Source of the DNA: JAICYJ01 sp963797565 | Lineage (GTDB): Bacteria > Actinomycetota > Thermoleophilia > Gaiellales > JAICJC01 | Length of the DNA: 64,000 bases | Direction: 5' to 3' | Assembly: GCA_963797565.1 (NCBI GenBank) | Contig: CAWCPM010000002.1 | Location: 321,879-385,878 of the forward strand | Made by a program: the position numbers and the translations under genes | The notes under the pieces: generated by a model | The model's input: the letters and a program-made list of their open reading frames with translations, nothing else | Databases searched by the model: none | Told to the model about the DNA's origin: nothing | Part shown: in pieces, positions 17,143 through 25,720 of the stretch | Numbering within the stretch: the first letter of the stretch is position 1 | Layout of the letters: each line of letters begins with the position of its first letter

Positions 17143-18224
17143 CCGGCGGACGTATCCAGCTCGAGGCCCTCGAAGCGGGCCAGGGCGGCCGCGTCCTCGA
17201 GCAGCAGCCTGGCGTCGTCCGCGGACGGCCGCTCCCACAGCTGTTGCTCGACGACCAGGCGGCGACCGCCGGCGCGCGATGACCACACGCCGATCGCGAT
17301 GCCGGACACCGTCACCACCGACTTGATCCACCCGTCGCGCCGCACCTCACGGGAGTGGATTCCGGGCACGGCGAACTCGCGGTCCTTCCAGCCGAGCGTG
17401 TAGGCGTCGAACGCGCCCAGCAGCCGCGGCGACGGCTCCGCCGTGCGCCGTGCACCGCGGATCAGCATCGCCATCGACCCGATCTCGCGCAGCTCGCCGC
17501 CGATGGCGGCGAACCCGGCTCGCGCGTCGCGCAGCGGCAGGCCCGCCCACAACGCCAGGTCGGCCGGGGTGGCGGGGCCATGGCCGCGCAGGTAACGCCG
17601 CGCCAGCTCAGCCAGCGCCTCGTCTCGGTCGGCTCCACGCAGCTCCCCGGCCGGGCTGTTGCCCAGCCAGTCACGGGTGAGCACGAACGTCTGGCGGCCG
17701 CGCACCACCGGGCCGCGCACCGTTGCCCCCGCCTGAGAGGACTGGAACAGCAGGTGCACGAGCGCCTGGCCGCCTGGATCGAGGTCGCGGCCGGCCAGCA
17801 TCCGGCCGATCGCGGCTCGTTCCATCGGGCCGTCGGCGAGCGCACGCTCGATCAGGCGCACCGCCCGGTCGGCGCGGCCGGGCGGGAATCCCTCCTGCAG
17901 CAGGCGCCGCGCGTTCGCCTGGCGCTGTGGCGGGCCGGTCAGGCCCAGCAGCCAGGGATAGTCCTCGGGCTCGACCATGTGCAGCGTGCCGCGGCAGAGC
18001 CATCCGATCACGACCTCGCGCCGGCCGATGGCGTCGTTCACGCCGGCTGCCGTGATGCCGGCGCTGCGAGCGCGCACGGCCAGCCGCACGGCGCGCAGAT
18101 CCTGCGCCTGCAGGGCCAGCACCTGGCGCGGCACCGCGGCCACGCTGCGGGCGGGAGGGCCGGCCAGGAGCTGGGCGGTCGCCCGCATGCGCCGGATGCG
18201 GGCGGTGTCGGTGGCTGCAGACAT
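17139..18224 (-). CDS. Winged-helix DNA-binding protein of the AlkZ/YcaQ-like (HTH_42) family
   Basis: 361 aa from ATG 18224. The N-terminal domain has ALQAQDLRAVRLAVRARS, containing the Q-x-Q triad used by AlkZ-type DNA glycosylases, then CRGTLHMVEPEDYPWLL, characteristic of the family. C-terminal half contains FDAYTLGWKDRE. Members excise alkylated bases or unhook interstrand crosslinks, but many actinobacterial paralogues are uncharacterised. Overlaps the convergent exporter by 4 bp. Confidence 0.8.
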   Translation of the reverse strand: MSAATDTARIRRMRATAQLLAGPPARSVAAVPRQVLALQAQDLRAVRLAVRARSAGITAAGVNDAIGRREVVIGWLCRGTLHMVEPEDYPWLLGLTGPPQRQANARRLLQEGFPPGRADRAVRLIERALADGPMERAAIGRMLAGRDLDPGGQALVHLLFQSSQAGATVRGPVVRGRQTFVLTRDWLGNSPAGELRGADRDEALAELARRYLRGHGPATPADLALWAGLPLRDARAGFAAIGGELREIGSMAMLIRGARRTAEPSPRLLGAFDAYTLGWKDREFAVPGIHSREVRRDGWIKSVVTVSGIAIGVWSSRAGGRRLVVEQQLWERPSADDARLLLEDAAALARFEGLELDTSAG

Positions 18225-18299
18225 GTGCTCGACAATATCCGGATGAAGGGTCGCGCCGGCCCGACTACCCTGAAGCAATCACCGACCAGGGAGGCAGCC

Positions 18300-18668
18300 A
18301 TGCCCATCACCATCGAGCGGGTCGACTTCGTGCCCATCGCGAGCCAGGACCGCGAGCGCTCGAAGGCCTTCTACACCGAGATGCTGGGGCTGCCGCTGGA
18401 GCGCGAAACGCCGACCGGCTTCGAGGTGAGGGCCGGCCAGGTGACGCTGGGCGTGTGGGAGCCTGAGCGGATGGGGCTGTCGTTCGAGCCGAACCACAAC
18501 GGCATCTCGCTACGCGTTCCGGACGTCGCCGAGGCGCGGGCGGCCCTCGAGCGGGACGGCATCGAGTTCAGCGGCGAGACGATCGATTCCGGCGTCTGCC
18601 ACATGGCCTTCCTGCATGACCCGGACGGCAACACGATCATGCTGCACCGCCGCTACGCACCGGTGTGA
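18300..18668 (+). CDS. Glyoxalase/VOC superfamily protein
   Basis: 122 aa, one vicinal-oxygen-chelate module: FVPIASQDRERSKAFYTEMLG at the N terminus (read as two halves), GISLRVPDV in the middle and FLHDPDGNTIMLHR at the end, which supplies the usual metal-ligand Glu position as part of the last beta strand. ATG 18300 follows a GGGAGG ribosome site. Function could be a lyase, resistance protein or isomerase. Confidence 0.85.
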   Translation: MPITIERVDFVPIASQDRERSKAFYTEMLGLPLERETPTGFEVRAGQVTLGVWEPERMGLSFEPNHNGISLRVPDVAEARAALERDGIEFSGETIDSGVCHMAFLHDPDGNTIMLHRRYAPV

Positions 18669-18704
18669 TGCCATCGGGGGCTGGCGAACGTTGATTACCC
18701 GCGC

Positions 18705-19538
18705 TTAAACAGCTCTCGACTGCAACCGCGGGCCGAGTTCCACGGCGGTGAACACGACGAAGAAGATCGCGGTTGTCGTGAGCACCACGGCGCCGCCGGA
18801 TGCCACGTTCCACCAGAACGAGATGTAGAGGCCGATGACACCGGCCGCCACGCCCAGCGCGGCCGACAGCAGCTGCATGGTGGCCAGCCGCTGGGTGAGG
18901 AGCCGGGCGGTGGCCGCGGGCGTGACCAGCATCGCCAGCACCAGGATGTTGCCGATCGCCTGCAGCGACACCACGATCGCAAGCGTGATCAGCCCCAGCA
19001 GCACCAGGTCGAGCAGGAACACCGGATAGCGCATGGCCAGTGCCATGTCGCGGTCAAAGCCGATCAGCGACAGCTCCTTGTTCAGCAGCACGGTGGTGAC
19101 CACCGCGACGGCCGTCGTGCCCGCAGCCAGGTACAGGTCGCTCTGCGACACGGCCAGGATCTGACCGAACAGGAGGTCGGCCACGTCGCGCTGGTACGCC
19201 GCCAGGGTCGAGACCAGCACCACCCCCAGCGCGAACATCGCGGCGAACAGGATGCCGATGGCCGTGTCCTCGCTGACCCGCCGGCCGCGGCTGACGGTGG
19301 CGATGCCGAGCGCCGTGATCAGCCCCACCACCAGCGCCCCCAGCAGGATGCTGCGGCCAAGCGCCACCGCCACCACGATGCCCGGGAACACCGCATGCGT
19401 GAGTGCGTCGCCGATGAACGCCAGCCCGCGCAGCACCACATAGCTGCCGAGCACGCCCGAGGCGATGCCGGTCAGCACGATCGCCATCAACGCGCGGCGC
19501 ATGAACTCGAACTGGAGCGGGTCGGTCAGGTAGTGCAT
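18705..19538 (-). CDS. znuB: Zinc/manganese ABC transporter permease (ZnuB-type)
   Basis: 277 aa with about eight transmembrane segments of the ABC-3 family. GVLGSYVVLRGLAFIGDALTH is recognisable near residue 30, and ALAMRYPVFLLDL mid-way. One base separates it from the upstream ATPase gene, so the two form an operon under the Fur-family regulator gene. Assignment to zinc rather than manganese rests on the neighbouring regulator and box. Confidence 0.9.
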   Translation of the reverse strand: MHYLTDPLQFEFMRRALMAIVLTGIASGVLGSYVVLRGLAFIGDALTHAVFPGIVVAVALGRSILLGALVVGLITALGIATVSRGRRVSEDTAIGILFAAMFALGVVLVSTLAAYQRDVADLLFGQILAVSQSDLYLAAGTTAVAVVTTVLLNKELSLIGFDRDMALAMRYPVFLLDLVLLGLITLAIVVSLQAIGNILVLAMLVTPAATARLLTQRLATMQLLSAALGVAAGVIGLYISFWWNVASGGAVVLTTTAIFFVVFTAVELGPRLQSRAV

Positions 19539-19539
19539 A

Positions 19540-20307
19540 TCAGTGGCTGTGGTGGCCCTCCGGCGCCAGGATGTGCACTCCCCCCACCACCAGCATGGCG
19601 CCCCCGTAGGCCTCCGCCAGACGGTCGGCGCTGAGCGCCTGCGCCGGCGGCCCGAACGAGATCACGCGGGTCGAGAGCAGGCACAGCAGGTCGCAGTGGG
19701 CGGCCGACCAGCCCAGGTCGTGCGTCGAGACCACGACCGTCCGGCCCTGCTCGCGCAGGCGCCGCAGCGTCTCCAGGAACGAAGCCTCGGTGGCGGCATC
19801 CGCGCCCGACAACGGCTCGTCCAGCAGCAGCAGCGACGCGTCCTGCATCAGCGTTCGGGCCAGCAGCACCCGCTGGCGCTGGCCTCCGGAGAGCTGGCCG
19901 ATCTGACGGCCGGCCATGTCCTCGAGCCCGACCGCGCCCAGCGCCTCGCGGGCTGACCGCCGCTCCGCTGCGCCGGGGCGCCGCAGCCAACCGGTGCGCC
20001 GGTAGCCGCCCTGCAGGGCGACGTCGAGCGCGGTCAGCGGAAAGTCCCAGGCGGCCGGGCCCAGCTGTGGCATGTAGCCGACCGGCACCGGCACGTCGAC
20101 GCTGCCGCTGCGCGGCGACAGCATGCCCAGCAGCGTCCGCAGCAGCGTCGTCTTGCCGGCTCCGTTCGGGCCGATCAGGCCGATGATGCTGCCGCGCGGC
20201 AGCTCCAGCGAGACGTCGTCCAGGGCGACGTGCTGGCCGTAGGCGACGGTGACCTCGTCCAGCAGCGCGGCGGCTGTGGCCGGCGCTGCGCTAGGCGGGC
20301 TGCTCAT
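19540..20307 (-). CDS. znuC: Zinc ABC transporter ATP-binding protein (ZnuC-type)
   Basis: 255 aa. Walker A GPNGAGKTT, signature LSGGQRQRV, Walker B LLLLDEPLSG and H-loop VVSTHDLG are all present. The C-terminal end is His-rich (EGHHSH). ATG at 20307 lies 17 bp inside the 3' end of the Fur-family regulator gene, so the operon order is regulator, ATPase, permease. Confidence 0.92.
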   Translation of the reverse strand: MSSPPSAAPATAAALLDEVTVAYGQHVALDDVSLELPRGSIIGLIGPNGAGKTTLLRTLLGMLSPRSGSVDVPVPVGYMPQLGPAAWDFPLTALDVALQGGYRRTGWLRRPGAAERRSAREALGAVGLEDMAGRQIGQLSGGQRQRVLLARTLMQDASLLLLDEPLSGADAATEASFLETLRRLREQGRTVVVSTHDLGWSAAHCDLLCLLSTRVISFGPPAQALSADRLAEAYGGAMLVVGGVHILAPEGHHSH

Positions 20308-20698
20308 CGGCCCCGGCACAGGCCTGGCACCGCGCGGGCAGCGAGGCCAGCGCCGCATCGAGCAGGTCGAAGCCGGCGGTGCGGGCCGACTCGCGGGCCG
20401 GCTCGAGCGCGCAGCCCTCGAGCAGCGCGGTGGCGCCGCAGTCGACGCAGACAACGTGATGATGGTGCCCCTGCGCGGCGCACAGCACGTAGACGGCCTC
20501 ACCGCCGCGCGTGCCCGCTTCCTCGGCCCAGCCCTCCTCGCGCCAGCGTTCCATGGTGCGATAGGCGGTTGTCAGCCCCAGCCTGGGGGCGGCGTCGCGG
20601 GCAGCAGTGTGCAGCTCGCGCACGCTGAAGGCGCGGTTCATCGCGCGGCCGGCCTCGAGCAGGACCATGCGGTTCTTGCGGTTTCGTCCCGGTTCCAC
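20291..20698 (-). CDS. zur: Fur-family zinc uptake regulator (Zur-like)
   Basis: 135 aa from GTG 20698. Winged-helix domain with LTTAYRTMERW (family pattern TVYRTL), a metal-site HHHH, and two CxxC pairs (CVDCG and CQACAG) for the structural zinc. Divergent from the substrate-binding protein gene; the intergenic region holds a Zur-like box, so it probably represses both directions when zinc is sufficient. Confidence 0.85.
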   Translation of the reverse strand: MEPGRNRKNRMVLLEAGRAMNRAFSVRELHTAARDAAPRLGLTTAYRTMERWREEGWAEEAGTRGGEAVYVLCAAQGHHHHVVCVDCGATALLEGCALEPARESARTAGFDLLDAALASLPARCQACAGADEQPA

Positions 20699-20743
20699 GA
20701 GCCCGGACTCTACCGGTAACGGTGTCCGTTCGCAACAAACGAA

Positions 20744-20764
20744 AGTGAAACCGATTGTCATTAT
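20744..20764. promoter_or_regulatory. Zur-like operator between zur and znuA
   Basis: The sequence AGTGAAACCGATTGTCATTA is an imperfect inverted repeat resembling Fur/Zur boxes (TGAAA-N-CGATTNTCATT). It lies 17-37 bp before the znuA start and 46 bp before the zur start, the right place to control both. Confidence 0.65.
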
Positions 20765-20780
20765 GCTAGGCTGACCGGCC

Positions 20781-21707
20781 GTGTGCCGGATCCGTCTGTC
20801 CCCGCTGCTCGCCCTCTGCCTGCTGTCGCTGGGCTGTACGACCACCCACATCGCGAGCTCGACCCCGGGGCAGATCACCGTGGTCGCGACCACCACCCAG
20901 ATGCAGGATCTGGTGCGGCATGTGGGCGGCCAGAACGTGCATCTGGTGGGCATCCTCAAGCCAAACGTCGACCCGCATGACTTCGAGCCCAGCCCCAGCA
21001 CCGCGATCGCCCTGACCGGCGCCAAGCTGGTCGTCGAATCGGGCGTCGGGGTGGACAGCTGGGTCGACGGGCTGGTGGCGAACGCCGTCCCCGGGACGCC
21101 GGTGTGGGTCGCGTCGCACGGGCTGCCGCTGCGGACGGGCGACTCGTCGGAGCCGGACGGCGACCCCCACTGGTGGCACGACCCCACCCTGTTCGAGCGG
21201 GCGGCAACCGCGCTGGGCGAGCGGCTGGCGTCGATCGACCCGTCACACGCCGATGCCTACCGAGCGAACGCCCGCCGCTACGTGACCGAGATCCGGGCGA
21301 TGGACGCCGCCAACAAGCGCCTGATCGCGACCGTCCCGCGGGGCGAGCGCAAGCTGGTCACCAACCACGACGCCTTCGGCTACTTCGCCGCGCACTACGG
21401 GATCACGGTGGTCGGCTCGGTGCTGCCGTCGCTCTCGACCGTGGCCCAGCCCAGCGCCGAGGACGTGGCCAACCTGATCGGCAAGATCCGGGCGGAGCAC
21501 GTGCGCGCCATCTTCACCGAGTCGTCGCTGAACCCGGCGCTCGAGCAGCAGATCGCCTCGGAGGCCGGGGTCAAGGTCTACGCGAACCTGTACGGCGACA
21601 CGCTGGGGCCGCCGGGGTCGCCCGGCGCCACGTACATCGGGATGGAGCGCTGGAACATGCGGGCGATGGTGGCCGGGTTCCTGGGCACTCCCCCGCCCCG
21701 GCCCTGA
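20781..21707 (+). CDS. znuA: Zinc ABC transporter substrate-binding lipoprotein (ZnuA-type)
   Basis: 308 aa from GTG. Lipoprotein signal peptide with LSLGC. Metal ligands of the cluster A-I family are visible: the His in NVDPHDFEPSPS, the His in GDPHWWHDP, the His in LVTNHDAFGYFA and the late acidic IFTESSLNP...YGDTLG. It lacks the long His-rich loop typical of some ZnuA. Faces zur and should work with the divergent ZnuBC. Confidence 0.9.
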   Translation: MCRIRLSPLLALCLLSLGCTTTHIASSTPGQITVVATTTQMQDLVRHVGGQNVHLVGILKPNVDPHDFEPSPSTAIALTGAKLVVESGVGVDSWVDGLVANAVPGTPVWVASHGLPLRTGDSSEPDGDPHWWHDPTLFERAATALGERLASIDPSHADAYRANARRYVTEIRAMDAANKRLIATVPRGERKLVTNHDAFGYFAAHYGITVVGSVLPSLSTVAQPSAEDVANLIGKIRAEHVRAIFTESSLNPALEQQIASEAGVKVYANLYGDTLGPPGSPGATYIGMERWNMRAMVAGFLGTPPPRP

Positions 21708-21711
21708 CCCG

Positions 21712-22068
21712 CTAGGGCGCCGTCGCCACCGTCGCGAGGTGGGTCGCGATCACGACCGCGTCCGCCATGCTGACCAGCAGCCGCGCGTACTCCTCGCCGG
21801 CGACCTCCACGACAACCCCCGGGCCGTGGCCGTGCACCACGGCGAAGTCCTTGCCAAAGCCGCCCCGCCACGTGCCCACCGCCAGCGTGCCGGGGACGCC
21901 CGTGCCGGGCGCCCGCATGCCGCGCAGCTCCTGCCACAGGTCGTCCACGGAGCGGGCACCCGTGACCGACGACAGCGGCACCCGCACGTCGCCGTGCAGG
22001 CCCTCCATCTTCTCGACCGAGGACAGGTGCAGCACCAGCTCGGCATCCTCGATCTGCAGCTCCGCCAT
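21712..22068 (-). CDS. Small PH-like-fold protein of unknown function
   Basis: 118 aa soluble protein. The pattern LVLHLSSVEKMEGLHGDV, then LSSVTGARSV and GTWRGGFGKDFAVVHGHGPGVVVEV resembles a bacterial PH-like/GRAM beta-barrel used in scaffold or lipid-binding roles. No active-site signature seen. Convergent with znuA, divergent from the peptidase gene. Confidence 0.65.
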   Translation of the reverse strand: MAELQIEDAELVLHLSSVEKMEGLHGDVRVPLSSVTGARSVDDLWQELRGMRAPGTGVPGTLAVGTWRGGFGKDFAVVHGHGPGVVVEVAGEEYARLLVSMADAVVIATHLATVATAP

Positions 22069-22116
22069 GCGCCGAGGGTAGCACCGGTCCGCTGGCTATC
22101 CTGTCGCTCCCCGCCC

Positions 22117-23223
22117 GTGACCAGCCACCTCCAGACTCCCGCCGGAAAGCCGCGCGCCCGCTCGCTGGGCGTGCCGTTCACCGGCACCCCCGGCGAGTGG
22201 AACGCGATCACCGACGTGCCAGGGGTCGAGGTCGGCTACCGCACGCTGATCCAGGGCGAGAGCGTCCGCACCGGGGTCACCGCGATCCACCCGCGCGGGC
22301 GCGCCCGCAGCGCCGATCCCTGCGCGGCCGGCGTGTTCTCGCTGAACGGCAACGGCGAGATGACCGGAGTGTCGTGGGTCGAGGAGTCCGGCACCGTTGC
22401 ATGGCCGATCACCATCACGAACACGCACGCGGTCGGGATCGCGCACGAGGCCACCATCCACTGGGCGGTGCGCCGGCACCCGGAGCTGGCGGAGCTGTGG
22501 CTGCTGCCGGTGGCGGCGGAGACGTACGACGGCTACCTGAACGACATCAACGGCGGGCACGTGACGCGGCAGGTCGTGATCGATGCGATCGAGGCGGCGG
22601 CGTCGGGACCGATCGACGAGGGCTCGGTCGGCGGCGGCACCGGCATGAACTGCTACGCCTTCAAGGGCGGCTCGGGCACCGCCTCGCGCGTTGTCGACCT
22701 GGGCGACAGCGGCTACACGGTGGGTGCCTTCCTGCAGTGCAACTTCGGAAAGAGAGCGGCGCTGACGATCGCCGGGGTGCCGCTGGGCGCCGAGCTGGCC
22801 GAGGACAACCCGATCGAGGAGACGTACCGCACCCAGCCCGGCGCCGGGTCGGTGATCGCGGTCATCGCGACCGATGCGCCGCTGCTGCCCGGCCAGTGCA
22901 AGGCGCTGGCGCGGCGGGTGCCGCTGGGGCTGGCCCGCACCGGCACCAGCGGATCGCACTTCTCGGGCGACCTGTTCCTGGCCTTCTCGACCGCCAACCC
23001 GGGCGCGTTCGAGACCGGCTTCCCGGACAGCGATCCCGCGCCGTCGTCGCTGCGGTTCCTGCAGTGGAAGTGGATGGACGAGCTCTACCAGGCTGTCGTG
23101 GAGTCGGTCGAGGAGGCGACCGTGAACGCGCTGGTCGCCAACGAGGACATGGTCGGACGGGACGGGCACCGGTCGCCAGCGCTGCCGCTCGACCGCGTGG
23201 CCGCGCTGTTCGCAGACCAATAG
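22117..23223 (+). CDS. P1-family (DmpA-like) aminopeptidase
   Basis: 368 aa from GTG 22117. Self-processing N-terminal-nucleophile peptidase. The family core GSVGGGTGMNCYAFKGG followed by SGTASR marks the linker before the nucleophile segment; the N terminus has ITDVPGVEVGYRTL and the C terminus SSLRFLQWKWMDELYQAVVE (in two halves). DmpA and BapA release N-terminal D- or beta-amino acids. Only the SR of the usual SSR remains, so the nucleophile assignment is tentative. Confidence 0.85.
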   Translation: MTSHLQTPAGKPRARSLGVPFTGTPGEWNAITDVPGVEVGYRTLIQGESVRTGVTAIHPRGRARSADPCAAGVFSLNGNGEMTGVSWVEESGTVAWPITITNTHAVGIAHEATIHWAVRRHPELAELWLLPVAAETYDGYLNDINGGHVTRQVVIDAIEAAASGPIDEGSVGGGTGMNCYAFKGGSGTASRVVDLGDSGYTVGAFLQCNFGKRAALTIAGVPLGAELAEDNPIEETYRTQPGAGSVIAVIATDAPLLPGQCKALARRVPLGLARTGTSGSHFSGDLFLAFSTANPGAFETGFPDSDPAPSSLRFLQWKWMDELYQAVVESVEEATVNALVANEDMVGRDGHRSPALPLDRVAALFADQ

Positions 23224-23273
23224 CCGCGACAGCGGAGCGGCGCGAGCGCAATCCGCGCCCTAAGATCCCTGCC

Positions 23274-23689
23274 GTGAACGAGGCCATCATCGAGGGGCTG
23301 CGCACGGTGCCGATCTTCGCGGCGCTCGACGACGACGCGATCGCTCGCGCCGCCGCCATCGCCGGGATCGACGACCACGCCAAGGGTTCGGTGCTGATCG
23401 AGCGCGGCCTGCCCGGCGCCGGCCTGTTCGTGATCCTCGACGGCACCGTGGCGATCGAGCTTCACAACCGCACCGTCGAGCTGGGTCCGGGCGAGTTCGT
23501 GGGCGAGCTGAGCCTGCTCAGCGAGCACACCCCATCCGCAGCGCACGCGTACGCGCCGCCACCGACGTGCGCGCCATCGCCATCGCCCGTCACGAGTTCG
23601 TCGGGCTGCTGCACGAGCACCCGCAGATCGCCGTCGCCATGCTGCCCTCGCTGGCCCAGCGGCTGCAGGATCTGATCGAGCACGCGTAG
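23274..23689 (+). CDS. Cyclic-nucleotide-binding (Crp-like) single-domain protein, one indel
   Basis: About 138 aa once a single missing C is restored in the CCCC run near 23532. The N-terminal part VPIFAALDDDAIARAA...GLFVILDGTVAIEL...GEFVGELSLL is a standard cNMP-binding beta-barrel with the GELSLL phosphate-binding cassette; the post-shift frame continues with DVRAIAIARHEFVGLL and ends at TAG 23689. No DNA-binding domain. Lies 14 bp before the M20 peptidase gene. A cyclase homologue occurs at 38.7 kb but no link is shown. Confidence 0.75.
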
Positions 23690-23703
23690 GGCGAGCGCCG
23701 GCG

Positions 23704-25023
23704 ATGGAGACGGCCGAGCGAGCGGCACGAACCATGCAGCGGCTGTCCCAGCTGGCTGAGATCGGCCGCGAGGGCCGCGAGGGAGCGCACCGGCCCGGGC
23801 TGAGCGCAGCCGAGCAGGAAGCCTGCGAGCTGGTCGCGACCTGGCTGCGGCAGGAGGGCCTGGACGTCAGCTGGGACGCGTGCGGCAACCTGTACGGACG
23901 CCTGGCCGGCAGCGATCCGGCCGCGGGCGAGATCTGGGCCGGCTCGCACCTCGACACCGTCCCCAACGGCGGTCGCTTCGACGGGGCTCTGGGTGTCCTG
24001 GCCGCGCTGGAGGCGGTCGCGCAGCTGCGCGAGGTGCCGCGGATGGCAACGCTCTGTGTGGCCGTGTTCCGGGACGAGGAGGGCTGGCGTTTCGGCGAGG
24101 GCTGCTTCGGCAGCCGCTGCCTGTGCGGCACCGTGACCGAGGCCGACCTGGAGGCGACCGACGCCGACGGCGTGTCGATTCGCGAGGCCCTGGCGGCGCT
24201 TGGCTACGGGGAGCCGCTCGGCGGTGGCACGCTGCCGGCCGCGTTCGTCGAGGTGCACATCGAGCAGGGCCCGGTGCTGGAGCGACGGGGGCTGGCGCAC
24301 GCGGTCGTCACCTCGATCGCGGGCATGTCCGGCTTCACCGCGACGATCACCGGTAGCCCCGGGCACGCGGGCACCACGCCCATGGAGGGCCGCCGCGACG
24401 CGCTGCTGGCCGCCGCCGAGCTGGCGCTCGCGCTCCGTGAGCGCGCAGCCCCGATCGACGGAGCGGTCGTGACCGTCGGCAGACTGACCATCGCCGATGC
24501 GGCCGCCAACGTGATCCCCGGGCGGGTCACGATCTCGATCGACGCTCGCTGCGCCACCGGCGAAGGCCTCGCGCAGCTGATCGACGCCGTGGGCGAGGCG
24601 TGCTCGCAGGTCGCGGCGGTCAGCGGCTGTGCTGTCGCGCTCGACCCGGTCTGGCGCAGCCCGCCGGTGCCGATGTCGGCGCGTGTCGGCGACGCCATCC
24701 GGCAGGCGGCCGCGGCCGCCGGGCTGGAGCTGGCCGACCTGGCATCGGGCGGCGGTCACGATGCCGGGATCCTGGCCGAGGCCGGTGTCGACAGCGGCAT
24801 GCTGTTCGTCCGCAGCCGCAACGGCGGGGTCAGCCACCGGCCTGAGGAGCTGACCGACGAGGCCGACGTCGCCACCGCCATCCAGCTGCTCGCCGGCACC
24901 CTGGCGACCCTGGCGGCGCGGGGTAGCGAGCCCGCGCCGCTTCAATGGCAAACGCCTCCATGGAGTCAGCACACGCCCGCCCCGGAGCCGATGACAATTG
25001 ATAAGCAGTTTCCCTATGGTTGA
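23704..25023 (+). CDS. M20-family amidohydrolase (N-carbamoyl-L-amino-acid hydrolase / allantoate amidohydrolase type)
   Basis: 439 aa. Metal-binding GSHLDTVPNGGRFDG, catalytic RDEEGWRFGEGCFGSR, VEVHIEQGP and SPGHAGTTPMEGRRD segments identify the HyuC/AllC subfamily. It hydrolyses N-carbamoyl amino acids or allantoate. Together with the cyclic amidohydrolase and racemase genes 0.7-2 kb downstream it suggests a hydantoin or allantoin degradation route. The C-terminal 25 residues look variable. Confidence 0.87.
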   Translation: METAERAARTMQRLSQLAEIGREGREGAHRPGLSAAEQEACELVATWLRQEGLDVSWDACGNLYGRLAGSDPAAGEIWAGSHLDTVPNGGRFDGALGVLAALEAVAQLREVPRMATLCVAVFRDEEGWRFGEGCFGSRCLCGTVTEADLEATDADGVSIREALAALGYGEPLGGGTLPAAFVEVHIEQGPVLERRGLAHAVVTSIAGMSGFTATITGSPGHAGTTPMEGRRDALLAAAELALALRERAAPIDGAVVTVGRLTIADAAANVIPGRVTISIDARCATGEGLAQLIDAVGEACSQVAAVSGCAVALDPVWRSPPVPMSARVGDAIRQAAAAAGLELADLASGGGHDAGILAEAGVDSGMLFVRSRNGGVSHRPEELTDEADVATAIQLLAGTLATLAARGSEPAPLQWQTPPWSQHTPAPEPMTIDKQFPYG

Positions 25024-25032
25024 CGCTGACGC

Positions 25033-25610
25033 CTAGGCCCAGGGTAGGCGAGCCCAGCTTGGCGGTCTCTCCCGCCGGAACGGTTCGACCGTCGCGTACG
25101 CCTGCCGACAGGTCGGAGGTCTCCTCTGCCACGCTCGCGCCGTAGGCGCGCCGCGAGCTCCGACACCGGGTAGCGCACTCCCGGGCTCGAGCGCGATCCG
25201 AGCATCAGGATCACGCACGGCATCATCGCCGGCGCCTACGAAGGCGTGCTCAGTCCAGGGAGGGGAGTGGAAGAAGTCCCAGGGTCGCAGGCGTCGCTAC
25301 TCGTCCTCGACGAGAAGCTCACACTCCCCGGAGAAGGATGAGGAACGCCTCCTGGTTTTCCTCGGCGTGGTAAAGGCCGGTCTCGCCGGGCTCCAGAACG
25401 GTGACATTGATTCCGAGCTGGGCGAACTCGACCGGCGGGTCGCCGTACTCGTTGTCGAAGGCGCACCTCGCACCCCTCCGTGCCGAGTTCCACCACTCGG
25501 CGTCGCCCACGTTGACGACGAACCATCCCTCGGTGACGGGCGAGAGCCCCGATCCGAAGTCCTCGAGCTGCGCTTCGGGCACAAACGGGATTTTCGCACA
25601 CCAGGCGACG
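25033..25610 (-). pseudogene. Degraded cupin-domain gene, several frameshifts
   Basis: Pieces in three frames align in order with the intact cupin gene at 57674-58234: EGWFVVNV, then LEPGETGLYHAEENQEAFLIL, then GECELLVEDE, FFHSPPL, HAFVGAGDDAV, VILMLGSRS and a tail ending RPPSWARLPWA. At least three frame changes and an in-frame stop separate them. Because neighbouring genes are mostly intact, this looks like a real pseudogene, although consensus indels elsewhere in the window make some shifts doubtful. It occupies most of the 700-bp gap between the M20 and cyclic amidohydrolase genes; I see nothing else there. Confidence 0.65.
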
Positions 25611-25720
25611 ACAGGTCTCTGAGGTGAGCCAGGTTGCCTAACCGGATCAGGTGTCGCGCGTAGCCTGGTGCAGGGCACCCTGGCGACCCTGGACGGCGCT
25701 TGCTAGGCTCGGTCCCGGCC

